A stretch of DNA of 30,939 bases, from positions 1 through 30,939 of the forward strand of contig DKZK01000042.1 of the NCBI GenBank assembly GCA_002493625.1, given 5' to 3'. Source of the DNA: Lachnospiraceae bacterium UBA7076 (GTDB lineage Bacteria > Bacillota > Clostridia > Lachnospirales > Lachnospiraceae). Made by a program: the position numbers and the translations under genes. The notes below the pieces were generated by a model. It worked only from the letters and a program-made list of their open reading frames with translations, was not told the DNA's origin and searched no databases. The first letter of the stretch is position 1, and each line of letters starts with the position of its first letter. Positions 23,601-30,939 of this stretch are shown here, one piece after another.

Positions 23601-24419
23601 ATGCATATATTTGTAAAAAAATGTGAGAATAATATGCTTAAGCTTCCTGAAACTGACAGTAGCAATAGAAATCTGATTAAAACAGCCATAGCGCTTATGC
23701 TGGCGCTTGCCGTTTTTATGTGTATTTTAAATTATAGGGAGGAGGTTCTTGCAGTTGTTGGAGAACACTGGGAGGACCGACTTCCTATTTATTGTGTTGA
23801 CACTGACGAGAAGGTTGTCAGCCTTACCTTTGATGCCGCATGGGGGGATGAGGATTTAAAAGATATTCTGGCAATTCTGGAAAAGCATAACTGCAAGGCT
23901 ACCTTTTTCGTTACCGGCGACTGGGCAACAAGATACCCTGAGGCAATACAGCTTATACATAAGTCGGGGCATGACCTTGGCAATCATGGGGCAAACCACA
24001 AGCATATGACTAAGCTTTCCGCAAAGGAAATGCAGGAGGAAATTGAAGGCTGCCATCAGCTTATAAAGTCCATGACAGGGGTGGATATGGATTTGTTCCG
24101 GGCTCCTTATGGTGATTACAATGAGAGTGTAATCATGGTTGCAAATGCAAAGAAATATTACACGATACAGTGGGACGTTGACAGTCTTGACTGGAAGGAC
24201 TACGGAGTAGATGATATAATAAGCAGAGTAAGTAATCACAAGAATCTTGGAAACGGATCCATTATTTTACTTCACAACGGTTCTAAATATACATGTGCCG
24301 CATTGGACCGTCTGCTTACAGAGCTTGAAAATAAGGGTTACAGCATGGTGCCGGTGTCGAAGCTTATATATAGGGAAAGCTACACCATGGATCATACAGG
24401 CAGACAATTTAAGCGATAA
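23601..24419 (+). CDS. Polysaccharide deacetylase, membrane-anchored (PdaB-like)
   Basis: NodB-fold carbohydrate esterase (CE4), likely acting on peptidoglycan or another wall glycan. An N-terminal anchor (about residues 25-43) precedes the catalytic domain with its motifs in order: TFDAAWG (Asp base), HDLGNHGANHKHM (metal His pair), RAPYGDYN, WDVDSLDW and ILLHN. The DAAWG form of motif 1 resembles PdaB/YlxY-type proteins. Length 272 residues. The start is uncertain: ATG 23601 has AGGG only three bases away, and an in-frame ATG at 23634 also lacks a strong ribosome site; both leave the anchor intact. Confidence 0.9.
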   Translation: MHIFVKKCENNMLKLPETDSSNRNLIKTAIALMLALAVFMCILNYREEVLAVVGEHWEDRLPIYCVDTDEKVVSLTFDAAWGDEDLKDILAILEKHNCKATFFVTGDWATRYPEAIQLIHKSGHDLGNHGANHKHMTKLSAKEMQEEIEGCHQLIKSMTGVDMDLFRAPYGDYNESVIMVANAKKYYTIQWDVDSLDWKDYGVDDIISRVSNHKNLGNGSIILLHNGSKYTCAALDRLLTELENKGYSMVPVSKLIYRESYTMDHTGRQFKR

Positions 24420-24471
24420 GACAATTTTTAAAATATAATTTACAAAATTGTTTGGAAAATGATGTTTTTTA

Positions 24472-24500
24472 TGGACTTATATCCGTCTTTTTAGTATAAT
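24472..24500 (+). promoter_or_regulatory. Promoter upstream of 24537 gene
   Basis: TGGACT (24472-24477), 17-bp spacer, TATAAT (24495-24500). The -35 matches consensus at four of six positions. Confidence 0.6.
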
Positions 24501-24536
24501 TAATGAATAATGTCGTTTTTACTTTGAGAGGCTGTT

Positions 24537-25847
24537 ATGAGAAAAATTATTAATACATTCAGATACGGATCATTATATACGAAAAAAATACTTATTTATG
24601 CATTGCTTGATATTATTGCATTTGTTGTACTTGGCATTCTGGCATTGAGTACAAGGTTGATGATATATTTTTTCGGGCTTGTTGTATGTGCTTTTATATT
24701 TATCTTTCTTATGCAGACATTGAGTATTCACGGCATGGATGAAATAAATCCGGGAGATATACCTCCGAAAGAAAAAAAGGTTAAGAAGCAGAAGGAGGCA
24801 AAAGAACCTAAGGTAAAAAGAGAACATAAACCCAGGGAGCTAAAGCATGAAAAGTCAAAGCCTGAAAGACAAAAGAAATTTCACTTTAGCATAAGGGAAT
24901 TTTTCGGTTTGCAGGACAGAAAAAAAGATAAGCCTGAAAAGGAAGCAGCTTTTGAGGAGACATCGCCAAAGCAGAAACGACAACAAAATAGCAAAGCAGT
25001 TCAAAAGCCAAAACAACAAAATGGCGAGGTGGTTCAAAAACCGAAGCGGGACGATATAGAAAAAACGGCACAGCCAAAACAAAATAAAAATGTTGAGGAT
25101 GACGAAAATAAAAATCTTATTGTGATTCGTCAGGTGTCTGATGAAACGGCAGATTCCTATGACAAGAGAAAGATAAAGAGAACCCTTTATAAATATAAGG
25201 TTAAAAAGGATCACAGACTTGTGCTTGTGGACATCAGCAAGAAGTACATGATAAAGCAGTGCCCGGCATATATATGGGTTGCAGACAGGCAGTTTAACAT
25301 GCTGCTTTTGGAGGAAGAACCAAGGCATCTTGCAATTCCTCTCGGACGGATAAGGGAAATTACATATTTGAAAAAGCAGTCGGCAAATGTTGATACTGAT
25401 TATCCGATGTTCCATAGGAATAATCTGCTTACAACCGTATTCAGACCGTATCTTCCGGATTATACGCATAATACGGTTGCTTCGGATAAAAATTCCTACA
25501 AAAATCTTTACGGAATAACAGGAGGAATTTATTTTACAAACAAATCGGCGAAAAATTTATTTGACCTTCTGAATGTGGAATTCAGGGTGGATGATAAGGT
25601 TACTACATCAAGCAAGGTAAACATTTTTTTTAAGGATGCGTATAAAGCAAATATTATGCTCAGGGATAGTGTAATAGATGCCAACGGATATGCAGACAGT
25701 ATTGCCAATACGCTTGAAAATATGGTGAAATCCACTATAAGCTATATGGAATTTAAGGATACCCTTAATCTAATGGTAAAAAATAAGCTTATTACACAGG
25801 AATTTGCCTCACATTATATGGGAATGTGGGATAAGCTTAAAAAATAA
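24537..25847 (+). CDS. Unknown protein, two TM segments, Lys-rich linker, soluble domain
   Basis: Not recognised. Three parts are clear: two adjacent membrane segments at the N-terminus (about residues 19-39 and 43-61), a long disordered linker of about 130 residues dominated by Lys, Glu, Gln and Pro (KEKKVKKQKEAKEPK, QKPKQQNGEVVQKPKRDD), and a folded C-terminal part of about 230 residues (from NLIVIRQVSDETADSY to WDKLKK). Total 436 residues. Both ends are likely cytoplasmic. Start ATG behind GAGAGG. A small gene follows 15 nt later, so the two form a probable operon. Function unknown. Confidence 0.82.
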   Translation: MRKIINTFRYGSLYTKKILIYALLDIIAFVVLGILALSTRLMIYFFGLVVCAFIFIFLMQTLSIHGMDEINPGDIPPKEKKVKKQKEAKEPKVKREHKPRELKHEKSKPERQKKFHFSIREFFGLQDRKKDKPEKEAAFEETSPKQKRQQNSKAVQKPKQQNGEVVQKPKRDDIEKTAQPKQNKNVEDDENKNLIVIRQVSDETADSYDKRKIKRTLYKYKVKKDHRLVLVDISKKYMIKQCPAYIWVADRQFNMLLLEEEPRHLAIPLGRIREITYLKKQSANVDTDYPMFHRNNLLTTVFRPYLPDYTHNTVASDKNSYKNLYGITGGIYFTNKSAKNLFDLLNVEFRVDDKVTTSSKVNIFFKDAYKANIMLRDSVIDANGYADSIANTLENMVKSTISYMEFKDTLNLMVKNKLITQEFASHYMGMWDKLKK

Positions 25848-25862
25848 AAAAGGAGAGATATT

Positions 25863-26141
25863 ATGTTAGGACAAGAAAAACCAACCGGTGCATGGGATTA
25901 CAGATACTTACCAAATAAAATGATTGAATTAGTGAAAAATCTGGGAGATATGAAGCAGGCGGGCACAGGATATTTTTCTGATACCGAGTCAGAGATGCTT
26001 ACTGTTCTTGCATATCTTAATTATGGAGAGGAAACAAACATAACGGAATCAATGAAGGAGCAGATTGATGCTGCCGTTAAGCATGTGGAGGAATTAAAGC
26101 TTGAAACGGTAAGGGAGGATGCAGAAAGATATCAGTTTTAA
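25863..26141 (+). CDS. Unknown small soluble protein, 92 residues
   Basis: Not recognised. An acidic, mostly helical protein without membrane segment or signal peptide; a leading segment (GAWDYRYLPNKMIELVKNL) is followed by helices with many Glu (EEETNITESMKEQIDAAVKHV pattern). Start ATG behind AAGGAGAG, 15 nt after the preceding gene, so it is probably co-expressed with it. Its stop codon overlaps the stop of the opposing TetR gene by 4 bp. Confidence 0.8.
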   Translation: MLGQEKPTGAWDYRYLPNKMIELVKNLGDMKQAGTGYFSDTESEMLTVLAYLNYGEETNITESMKEQIDAAVKHVEELKLETVREDAERYQF

Positions 26142-26677
26142 CTTCCTGTATAATATGCAGTTATGCTGTCGGATATTTCTCCAAGTATTTGAGCTACGCG
26201 TTTCTGGTCAATTGACGAATATTGCTGGTAAGCAAAGTAGCACCCCTGAACAAGCATCGTAATATAAATATTGGTCTTTAAGTCTGTGCGCAGTTCAGGA
26301 TGCTCATTATAAATAAGCTGTTTTATGTTTGCTTCCAGTGCCGATACAAGAATATTTACCCTTGAGCCGGAAAAAATCGTCTTAAAAAGCTTTCCTTTTG
26401 ACGTGGCATTATTAAATAATTCTATGGTGGTTTCTTTAATATGCGCCAGAATATCGCTCTTATAGGTGAGGGATTCCATAAGCTCATCAATAAGCTTTTT
26501 TTCAATTTGTTCTGATAAATCGTATATATCCTTGTAATGAAGATAAAAGGTCTGCTTGCTTATTTTTGCTATTTCCGTAAGCTCCTTTATTGTTATTTTT
26601 TCTAATTCTTTCTTTTCACGCAAGGTAAAAAAGGCATTGTAAATGCTCGTTCTTGTTTTGTGTATTCGAATGTCCAT
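26138..26677 (-). CDS. TetR/AcrR-family regulator
   Basis: 179-residue regulator. The N-terminal TetR helix-turn-helix is clear (about residues 5-52: TRTSIYNAFFTLREKK, ITIKELTEIAKISKQTFYLHYKD). The remaining helices form the ligand and dimer domain without a recognisable subtype; the YxHYKDIYDL segment is typical of the family. Start ATG on the minus strand behind GGAGAAG. It is divergent from the nucleotidyltransferase gene, so it may control that gene, itself, or both; a candidate operator is at 26756-26775. Confidence 0.92.
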   Translation of the reverse strand: MDIRIHKTRTSIYNAFFTLREKKELEKITIKELTEIAKISKQTFYLHYKDIYDLSEQIEKKLIDELMESLTYKSDILAHIKETTIELFNNATSKGKLFKTIFSGSRVNILVSALEANIKQLIYNEHPELRTDLKTNIYITMLVQGCYFAYQQYSSIDQKRVAQILGEISDSITAYYTGS

Positions 26678-26755
26678 TGCTTCTCCTTTAAAAATAGAAA
26701 ATGATAAATGGTTTTATTTACTGATTATATAGCATTGTAATATATTTTACCATAG

Positions 26756-26775
26756 ACAAATATATAATTGTTTGT
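26756..26775. promoter_or_regulatory. Possible TetR operator in the divergent region
   Basis: ACAAA-N10-TTTGT is a five-base dyad in the AT-rich DNA between the TetR gene and the divergent gene. The arms are short, so this is weak evidence. Confidence 0.3.
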
Positions 26776-26803
26776 AAAAAACAGACTGAGGCTGCTCAAT
26801 GTC

Positions 26804-26832
26804 AGGACAAATTCTGTATTATGCTGTATAAT
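26804..26832 (+). promoter_or_regulatory. Promoter of the nucleotidyltransferase gene
   Basis: AGGACA (26804-26809), 17-bp spacer, TATAAT (26827-26832). It places the transcription start after the in-frame ATG at 26821 and so supports the later start at 26914. Confidence 0.65.
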
Positions 26833-26913
26833 GGCACAAAGTGGGTATATTTTATATTTATGATATATCCGCAAATCGGATTAATACAATACAAAAGGGA
26901 AGGAGTTATCAGG

Positions 26914-27708
26914 ATGGAGGAATTATTTAAGGAGTTATCTGCATTGTCTCAGGTAGAAGCCATTGCGTTAGGCGGTTCGAGGGCAGGCAGTGACTTTGAT
27001 GATAAATCGGATTATGATGTATATGTTTACTGTAAGAAAGATATTTCTGAGGAAATACGCAATGCCTTGCTGCAAAAATATTGCAGCCGGATTGAGATTG
27101 GAAATCATTTTTGGGAATATGAGGATAACTGCATATTAAAGAGTGGTGTGGATATTGACATTTTATATCGTGATTTGAACGCATTTGCAAAAGGAATTTC
27201 AGAGGTGGTTGATGAACATGCGGCATATAATGGATATACTACATGTATGTGGCATAATCTTTGTACCTGTAAGATTATTTACGATGAGGATGGAAGACTG
27301 ACATCATTGCAGGAAAAGTATAAAATTCCCTATCCGAAACAGTTAAAAAGAAATATCATCCAACGAAATATGCAGCTGCTTCGCTATGCAATGCCTGCCT
27401 ATGAAGTGCAGATTGTCAAAGCTGTAAAACGAAATGATATGGTTAGTATTAACCATCGCGTTACAGAATTTTTAGCATCCTATTTTGATGTGATATTTGC
27501 ATACAATGAATTAACACATCCCGGTGAAAAGCGTTTAATTGTACTTTGCGAGAAGCAATGCAAACAATTGCCGGAAAATTTTCGAGAAAATCTGGAACAA
27601 TTATTTTCTGATATGTTTAGCAGACCGGAATGTATTCCAGTGGATATTGATGTAATTGTCAGTGAGTTGGAAAAACTTTTACGGTGTCAACGAGAGAACA
27701 CTCAATGA
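26914..27708 (+). CDS. Nucleotidyltransferase-fold protein (DUF4037-like)
   Basis: 264-residue member of the Pol-beta nucleotidyltransferase superfamily. The core motif GGSRAGSDFDDKSDYDVYVY (about residues 18-37) supplies the G-S and D-x-D metal ligands, and VDIDILYRD (about 87-95) the third acidic residue. The helical remainder resembles DUF4037 or aminoglycoside-type adenylyltransferases, so it might modify a drug or another small molecule, or act as an antitoxin-like enzyme; the substrate is unknown. Start ATG 26914 behind AAGGAGT; the longer ORF would begin before the promoter's -10. Its stop overlaps the ATG of a short fossil ORF. Confidence 0.88.
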   Translation: MEELFKELSALSQVEAIALGGSRAGSDFDDKSDYDVYVYCKKDISEEIRNALLQKYCSRIEIGNHFWEYEDNCILKSGVDIDILYRDLNAFAKGISEVVDEHAAYNGYTTCMWHNLCTCKIIYDEDGRLTSLQEKYKIPYPKQLKRNIIQRNMQLLRYAMPAYEVQIVKAVKRNDMVSINHRVTEFLASYFDVIFAYNELTHPGEKRLIVLCEKQCKQLPENFRENLEQLFSDMFSRPECIPVDIDVIVSELEKLLRCQRENTQ

Positions 27709-27770
27709 AGAATGATGTATTTTACAAAGCGATTGAGAAAGGGAGAACTGTTCGTGATTGTATTATATAA
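27705..27770 (+). pseudogene. Short ORF remnant coupled to the nucleotidyltransferase
   Basis: A 21-codon ORF (MKNDVFYKAIEKGRTVRDCII) starts at an ATGA overlap with the preceding stop. The overlap is the form of a coupled downstream gene, but the ORF ends at once. It may be the truncated start of a lost second gene, or chance. Confidence 0.35.
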
Positions 27771-27800
27771 AATTGCTCTCTATCGACGGTTTCTTAGAAA

Positions 27801-27829
27801 TTGACAATATATATTGAAAGACTTAAAAT
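27801..27829 (+). promoter_or_regulatory. Promoter upstream of the TrkA-type gene
   Basis: TTGACA (27801-27806), 17-bp spacer, TAAAAT (27824-27829). It leaves a leader of about 150 nt before trkA. Confidence 0.8.
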
Positions 27830-27832
27830 GTA

Positions 27833-27937
27833 ATGTGTGTTTTAAATATAGTTTGCGGTTGGTTTAATAAGTGGCGGAATATTACAGCATATGGAGATAT
27901 GACAGGGATTGTCTATCCGGATGATGTATATCACTGA
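27833..27937 (+). other. 34-codon ORF without ribosome site in the trkA leader
   Basis: The ORF encodes WFNKWRNITAYGDMTGIVYP near its end, which has protein-like composition. It begins at the expected transcription start with no Shine-Dalgarno sequence. It could be the end of a decayed gene or a leaderless small ORF. Low confidence either way. Confidence 0.3.
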
Positions 27938-27987
27938 AACAGATGCAAAAGAACATAGAACAATTACAATAGGAGAGGAAGGATTTT

Positions 27988-29355
27988 ATGAGGGTTTTGA
28001 TTGTAGGCGCCAGTAAGGTTGGCGAGGCGGTAACGAAATATTTGTGTCAGGAGGGACATGATGTTGTTGTAATAGATAGTGAGGCAGACAGAATAGACTT
28101 GGTAACAGACAGGTTTGACTGTAATGGTTATGCGGGGAATGGCGCTTCCTTTGAGCTCCTTAACAAAGCGGGCGCTGCTTCATCAAAAATGCTTATTGCG
28201 GTTACAAAGAGCGACGAGACAAACATACTCTGCTGCTCGGTAGGTAAAAAGCTTGGAATTAAGCACACGATAGCGGCAATAAGAAAACCGGAGTACAGGT
28301 CTGAACATAAATTCCTGAAAAAGGAAATGGGAGTGGACTCCATTGTAAATCCTGAGAGAATGGCGGCAAATGAAATACATAAAATGCTCCGGTATCCTGA
28401 CGGAATTGAGATTGAAAGATTTGGTGACGGAAATGTTTTCGTTGCAAGCATTACAATTAAAAAGGGAAATATGCTTGTAGGAACAAAGCTTTTTAATTTT
28501 AGGGAAAATGCAGGCGGGGATGTGCTTGTCTGTGCCATAAACAGAGGTGGGAAAGCCGTGAGCCCGAAAGGCGATACAGAGATAAAGTCAGGCGACAAAA
28601 TAACCGTTCTTGCCGTGGGCGAGGTTATGGATGCGTTTCTGAATAAAATTGGAATAATAGGAAAGGTTATTAAAAAGGTTCTGATTGTAGGCGGAAGCAA
28701 GATCGGATATTATCTTGCGGAGCTTATGCTTCAAAGCGGAATAAAGGTTAAGCTTATAGATAAAAATCCCGACAGATGCAGGGAGCTTCTGGAAAGCTTT
28801 CCAAAGGTTGAGGTTTTATGTGGCGATGGAACGGATGCAGGACTTTTGGAAAAGGAGCTTGCAGGCGTTGACGGATGTGTTACCGTTACGGGAAGCGATG
28901 ATGTAAATCTCATAATATCCATGTTTGCAAAATCCTTTGGAATAGAAAGAATATCAGCAGAGATAGACAATGAAAATTATAACAACATGATATACAGCAG
29001 TGGTATCAGTCATATTTTTTCCACACAGGACGTAAGCATGGCAGGCGTGATAAGAAATGCAAGAGCAACGGCTGGCTTGGGTGACAAGGATACAGGAAAT
29101 ATTAAATGGCTTTATACACTTGATGAAGGCAGGGTTGAGGCTGTTGAATTTGAGGTGAAGGAAAGCTTTAAATACTGTGGCAGGCAGCTTATGAGCAGTG
29201 ATTTTAAATTAAAGGAAAATGTCCTTATTGCCACTATTATAAGAAATGATTCAACGGAAATAGCGAATGGCTCATCGGTAATTAATGCGGGAGATAAGGT
29301 AATTGTTGTATCGGCAGACAGAAAAATTACAGAGCTGTCGGATATTTGCGCATAA
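27988..29355 (+). CDS. trkA: TrkA-type K+ transport regulator (double RCK)
   Basis: Peripheral NAD(H)-binding subunit that gates a TrkH/KtrB-type K+ channel. The protein (455 residues) is a tandem of two RCK units, each with a Rossmann N-domain and a TrkA_C domain: first half with VGASKVGEAVTKYL, C-domain about 145-220; second half from about 232 with VGGSKIGYYLAELM, C-domain about 375-453. Two full units and this length match trkA rather than single-unit ktrA. No trkH is in the window; the next gene is a Na+/H+ antiporter 49 nt away. TrkA_C domains in Firmicutes often bind c-di-AMP, which this strain makes through CdaA; binding here is inference. Confidence 0.93.
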   Translation: MRVLIVGASKVGEAVTKYLCQEGHDVVVIDSEADRIDLVTDRFDCNGYAGNGASFELLNKAGAASSKMLIAVTKSDETNILCCSVGKKLGIKHTIAAIRKPEYRSEHKFLKKEMGVDSIVNPERMAANEIHKMLRYPDGIEIERFGDGNVFVASITIKKGNMLVGTKLFNFRENAGGDVLVCAINRGGKAVSPKGDTEIKSGDKITVLAVGEVMDAFLNKIGIIGKVIKKVLIVGGSKIGYYLAELMLQSGIKVKLIDKNPDRCRELLESFPKVEVLCGDGTDAGLLEKELAGVDGCVTVTGSDDVNLIISMFAKSFGIERISAEIDNENYNNMIYSSGISHIFSTQDVSMAGVIRNARATAGLGDKDTGNIKWLYTLDEGRVEAVEFEVKESFKYCGRQLMSSDFKLKENVLIATIIRNDSTEIANGSSVINAGDKVIVVSADRKITELSDICA

Positions 29356-29404
29356 GCTTATATCGCTGTACGCGTGATGATTTTCAAAGGATGGGAGAAT
29401 ACAA

Positions 29405-30682
29405 ATGGAATACATACTTGCTGGTTTTTTATTTTTGCTTTTTATGATTATCGTAATAAGCATTTTAAATGAAAAGCTCATTAAAATACCAAATGATATA
29501 GCGTTAGTGCTTTTTGCCTTTGTTTTCAGTGCAGTTATAAAGGTACTGCAGGCAACAGGGCTGTTCAGCTTTTCAAATACCATTATAGGTAAAATACAGG
29601 GCTTTAACTTTCAGGAATTTTTAATGGATGGTATACTTTGCTTTATGCTTTTTGCAGGCGCAAGCGGAGTGAATTTTAACCGCTTTGTAAAAAACATAAA
29701 ATCCATAAGCCTTTTGGCTCTTTTGACAACGGTTATTTCCTCATTTTTATATGGAGGATTATTTTATCTTGTAAATTTGGGATTAAAGCTTGGATTTTCC
29801 ATATGGATGTGTATTTTGCTTGGCTGTATCGTTTCACCTACCGACCCTATTGCGGCAACCTCCATCCTGAAGAAGGCAGGACTTTCAAAAAATGTTTCGA
29901 CGGTTATAGAAGGAGAATCGCTGTTTAACGACGGAACAGGCGTTGCGGTTTTTGTCTGTATAAAAAATATAGTGAATGATACGTCAGATTTAAGTTTCCC
30001 GGCGCTTATGGCAAAGGAGCTTTTAGGGGCAATCGCCATAGGACTTATAATTTCATTTATCATGTTTTCGCTTTTAAAATGCACGCGCAATCCTATACTG
30101 CACATTTTTATAAGTATGTTTGACGTTATGGCGGCATATATAATCTGTGAGCATTTGGGATGCTCCGGCGTTATTGCGTCCGTTGTGTGCGGTATATACT
30201 TTTCAAAATGCATGGCGGGAAAAGAGGAATGGCGCAAGGTTGTTGACCCGAAGGATTTGTACGAGGACTTCTGGCATATAGCTGATACGTTGTTTAACAG
30301 TATATTATTTATTCTTATTGGAATTGCTCTTTTAAATATGCCATACCATAGGAGCCTGTTTCTTTTAATCGTAACTGCTATTGTGGGTAATTTTATTGCC
30401 AGATATGCGGGGGTATTTATATCGACACTTATCATAGGTAAAAATAAAATACCAAACAGATACAGCATAAATGAATTTACTACTCTTATGACATGGAGCG
30501 CCCTGAAGGGCGGGCTTTCACTTGCCCTTGCATTTAGCTGTGGGGAATTTTTGTTGCCGGAAGCATATAATGTTGTACTTATTGTGACATATGTAACAAT
30601 GTTCTTTACAATTGTGGTGCAGGGACTTACAACAAAAAAAATGTTTGGGGTTGTGGAGAATATGAAAGCAAAGAGGCTTTGA
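29405..30682 (+). CDS. Na+/H+ (or K+/H+) antiporter, CPA1 family
   Basis: 425-residue membrane exchanger with about twelve segments. The CPA1 hallmarks are present: SPTDPIAATSILKKAG (about 142-157) and EGESLFNDGTGVAVF (about 169-183) with the ion-binding Asp pair region, then a later R-containing segment (WSALKGGLSLALAF). It lacks the long cytoplasmic tail of some family members. Start ATG at 29405, with GGGAGA 8-13 nt upstream. It follows trkA by 49 nt, so the two are probably co-transcribed for monovalent cation balance. Confidence 0.93.
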   Translation: MEYILAGFLFLLFMIIVISILNEKLIKIPNDIALVLFAFVFSAVIKVLQATGLFSFSNTIIGKIQGFNFQEFLMDGILCFMLFAGASGVNFNRFVKNIKSISLLALLTTVISSFLYGGLFYLVNLGLKLGFSIWMCILLGCIVSPTDPIAATSILKKAGLSKNVSTVIEGESLFNDGTGVAVFVCIKNIVNDTSDLSFPALMAKELLGAIAIGLIISFIMFSLLKCTRNPILHIFISMFDVMAAYIICEHLGCSGVIASVVCGIYFSKCMAGKEEWRKVVDPKDLYEDFWHIADTLFNSILFILIGIALLNMPYHRSLFLLIVTAIVGNFIARYAGVFISTLIIGKNKIPNRYSINEFTTLMTWSALKGGLSLALAFSCGEFLLPEAYNVVLIVTYVTMFFTIVVQGLTTKKMFGVVENMKAKRL

Positions 30683-30713
30683 TTTTTATGGACATTATTA
30701 AGGAATAGAGACT

Positions 30714-30872
30714 GTTGCACGAAGGATATTTACAGAGGAAGAACATCAACGTGCGATTGAAGCACTCTCAAAAGATCCGGACGCTGTTAAGCAGAGTATT
30801 CCTGACGATAGCAAGATTGTCAAAAAGGGCGTTAGAGGTATATCAGTAAAAATATACCCCGAAAATGAATGA
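30714..30872 (+). pseudogene. Fragment of an unidentified protein without a start codon
   Basis: One frame reads RIFTEEEHQRAIEALSKDPD and continues with protein-like composition to IYPENE and a TGA at 30870. The frame is open only from 30702, and it has no ATG, GTG or TTG with a ribosome site, so it looks like the 3' end of a gene whose front was lost. Family unknown. Confidence 0.5.
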
Positions 30873-30892
30873 TAAAATTTTAAGCAAAAGTA

Positions 30893-30923
30893 TTGACTTC
30901 CACGTAACGTGATACTGTATTCT
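30893..30923 (+). promoter_or_regulatory. MerR-type promoter with 19-bp spacer and dyad
   Basis: TTGACT (30893-30898) and TATTCT (30918-30923) are separated by 19 bp, and the spacer holds the dyad CACGT-A-ACGTG (30901-30911). A long spacer with a central palindrome is the signature of promoters twisted into shape by MerR-family activators. An AGGAG ribosome site at 30932-30936 shows that a gene starts just past the window edge. Confidence 0.7.
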
Positions 30924-30939
30924 TTTCTCATAGGAGCAG

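Noticed and set aside
23634..24419. Later start (ATG 23634) for the polysaccharide deacetylase
   Set aside because: It is not excluded, but its ribosome site is no better than that of 23601, so the longer form was kept with a note.
29764..30720. Long minus-strand ORF of 318 codons
   Set aside because: It is fully antisense to the CPA1 antiporter, which has clear family motifs. The minus-strand product has biased composition and no recognisable domain.
1..30939. CRISPR arrays, rRNA genes, intact insertion sequences
   Set aside because: I saw no regularly spaced repeats, no rRNA segments and no transposase ORF in the window.

Overview
The window is chromosomal DNA of a low-GC Gram-positive anaerobe. 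Gene content and order (cdaA-cdaR, infC-rpmI-rplT behind an attenuated leader, T-box-controlled tyrS, many strong AGGAGG ribosome sites, TTG/GTG/ATT starts) point to Clostridia, most likely Lachnospiraceae. The family is inferred from protein style, not from a search. Almost all genes are on the + strand; the exceptions are an amidohydrolase (16043-17179) and a TetR regulator (26138-26677).

Layout. 1-180: 3' end of an unidentified transcript with a long hairpin and a terminator. 205-1008: endolysin-like amidase. 1161-5988: probable operon of two unknown membrane proteins, the c-di-AMP synthase CdaA, its partner CdaR, and a Sir2 deacylase. 6112-8369: operon with its own promoter and operator, a 40-residue membrane peptide, a YtrA-type GntR repressor, and an ABC ATPase plus permease. 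8430-11272: clpB behind a promoter that overlaps a perfect 23-bp inverted repeat. The clpB leader and the ytrA-operon leader share a 40-nt element that I do not recognise. 11268-16021: a locus shaped by segmental duplication, with two paralogous membrane-anchored proteins, a small secreted Cys-containing protein, two FtsX-like permeases and a MacB/LolD-type ATPase. 16043-17179: amidohydrolase. 17394-18777: infC-rpmI-rplT with promoter, attenuator and terminator. 18856-19106: tRNA-Leu(AAG) with promoter and terminators. 19247-21969: a Wzy/O-antigen-ligase-like protein and a cation diffusion facilitator. 21989-23548: T-box(Tyr) leader and tyrS. 23601-26141: polysaccharide deacetylase and two unknown proteins. 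26138-27708: TetR regulator and a nucleotidyltransferase-fold protein. 27801-30682: TrkA-type protein and a CPA1 Na+/H+ antiporter. The end holds a broken ORF and a MerR-type promoter for a gene beyond the edge.

Themes. Several modules concern the envelope and ion homeostasis: c-di-AMP synthesis, a TrkA/RCK protein (a family that often binds c-di-AMP), a cation/proton antiporter, a CDF exporter, cell-wall hydrolases and ABC systems. The most promising undescribed items are the shared 40-nt leader element and the duplicated secreted-protein/ABC locus with a truncated permease fossil inside it.
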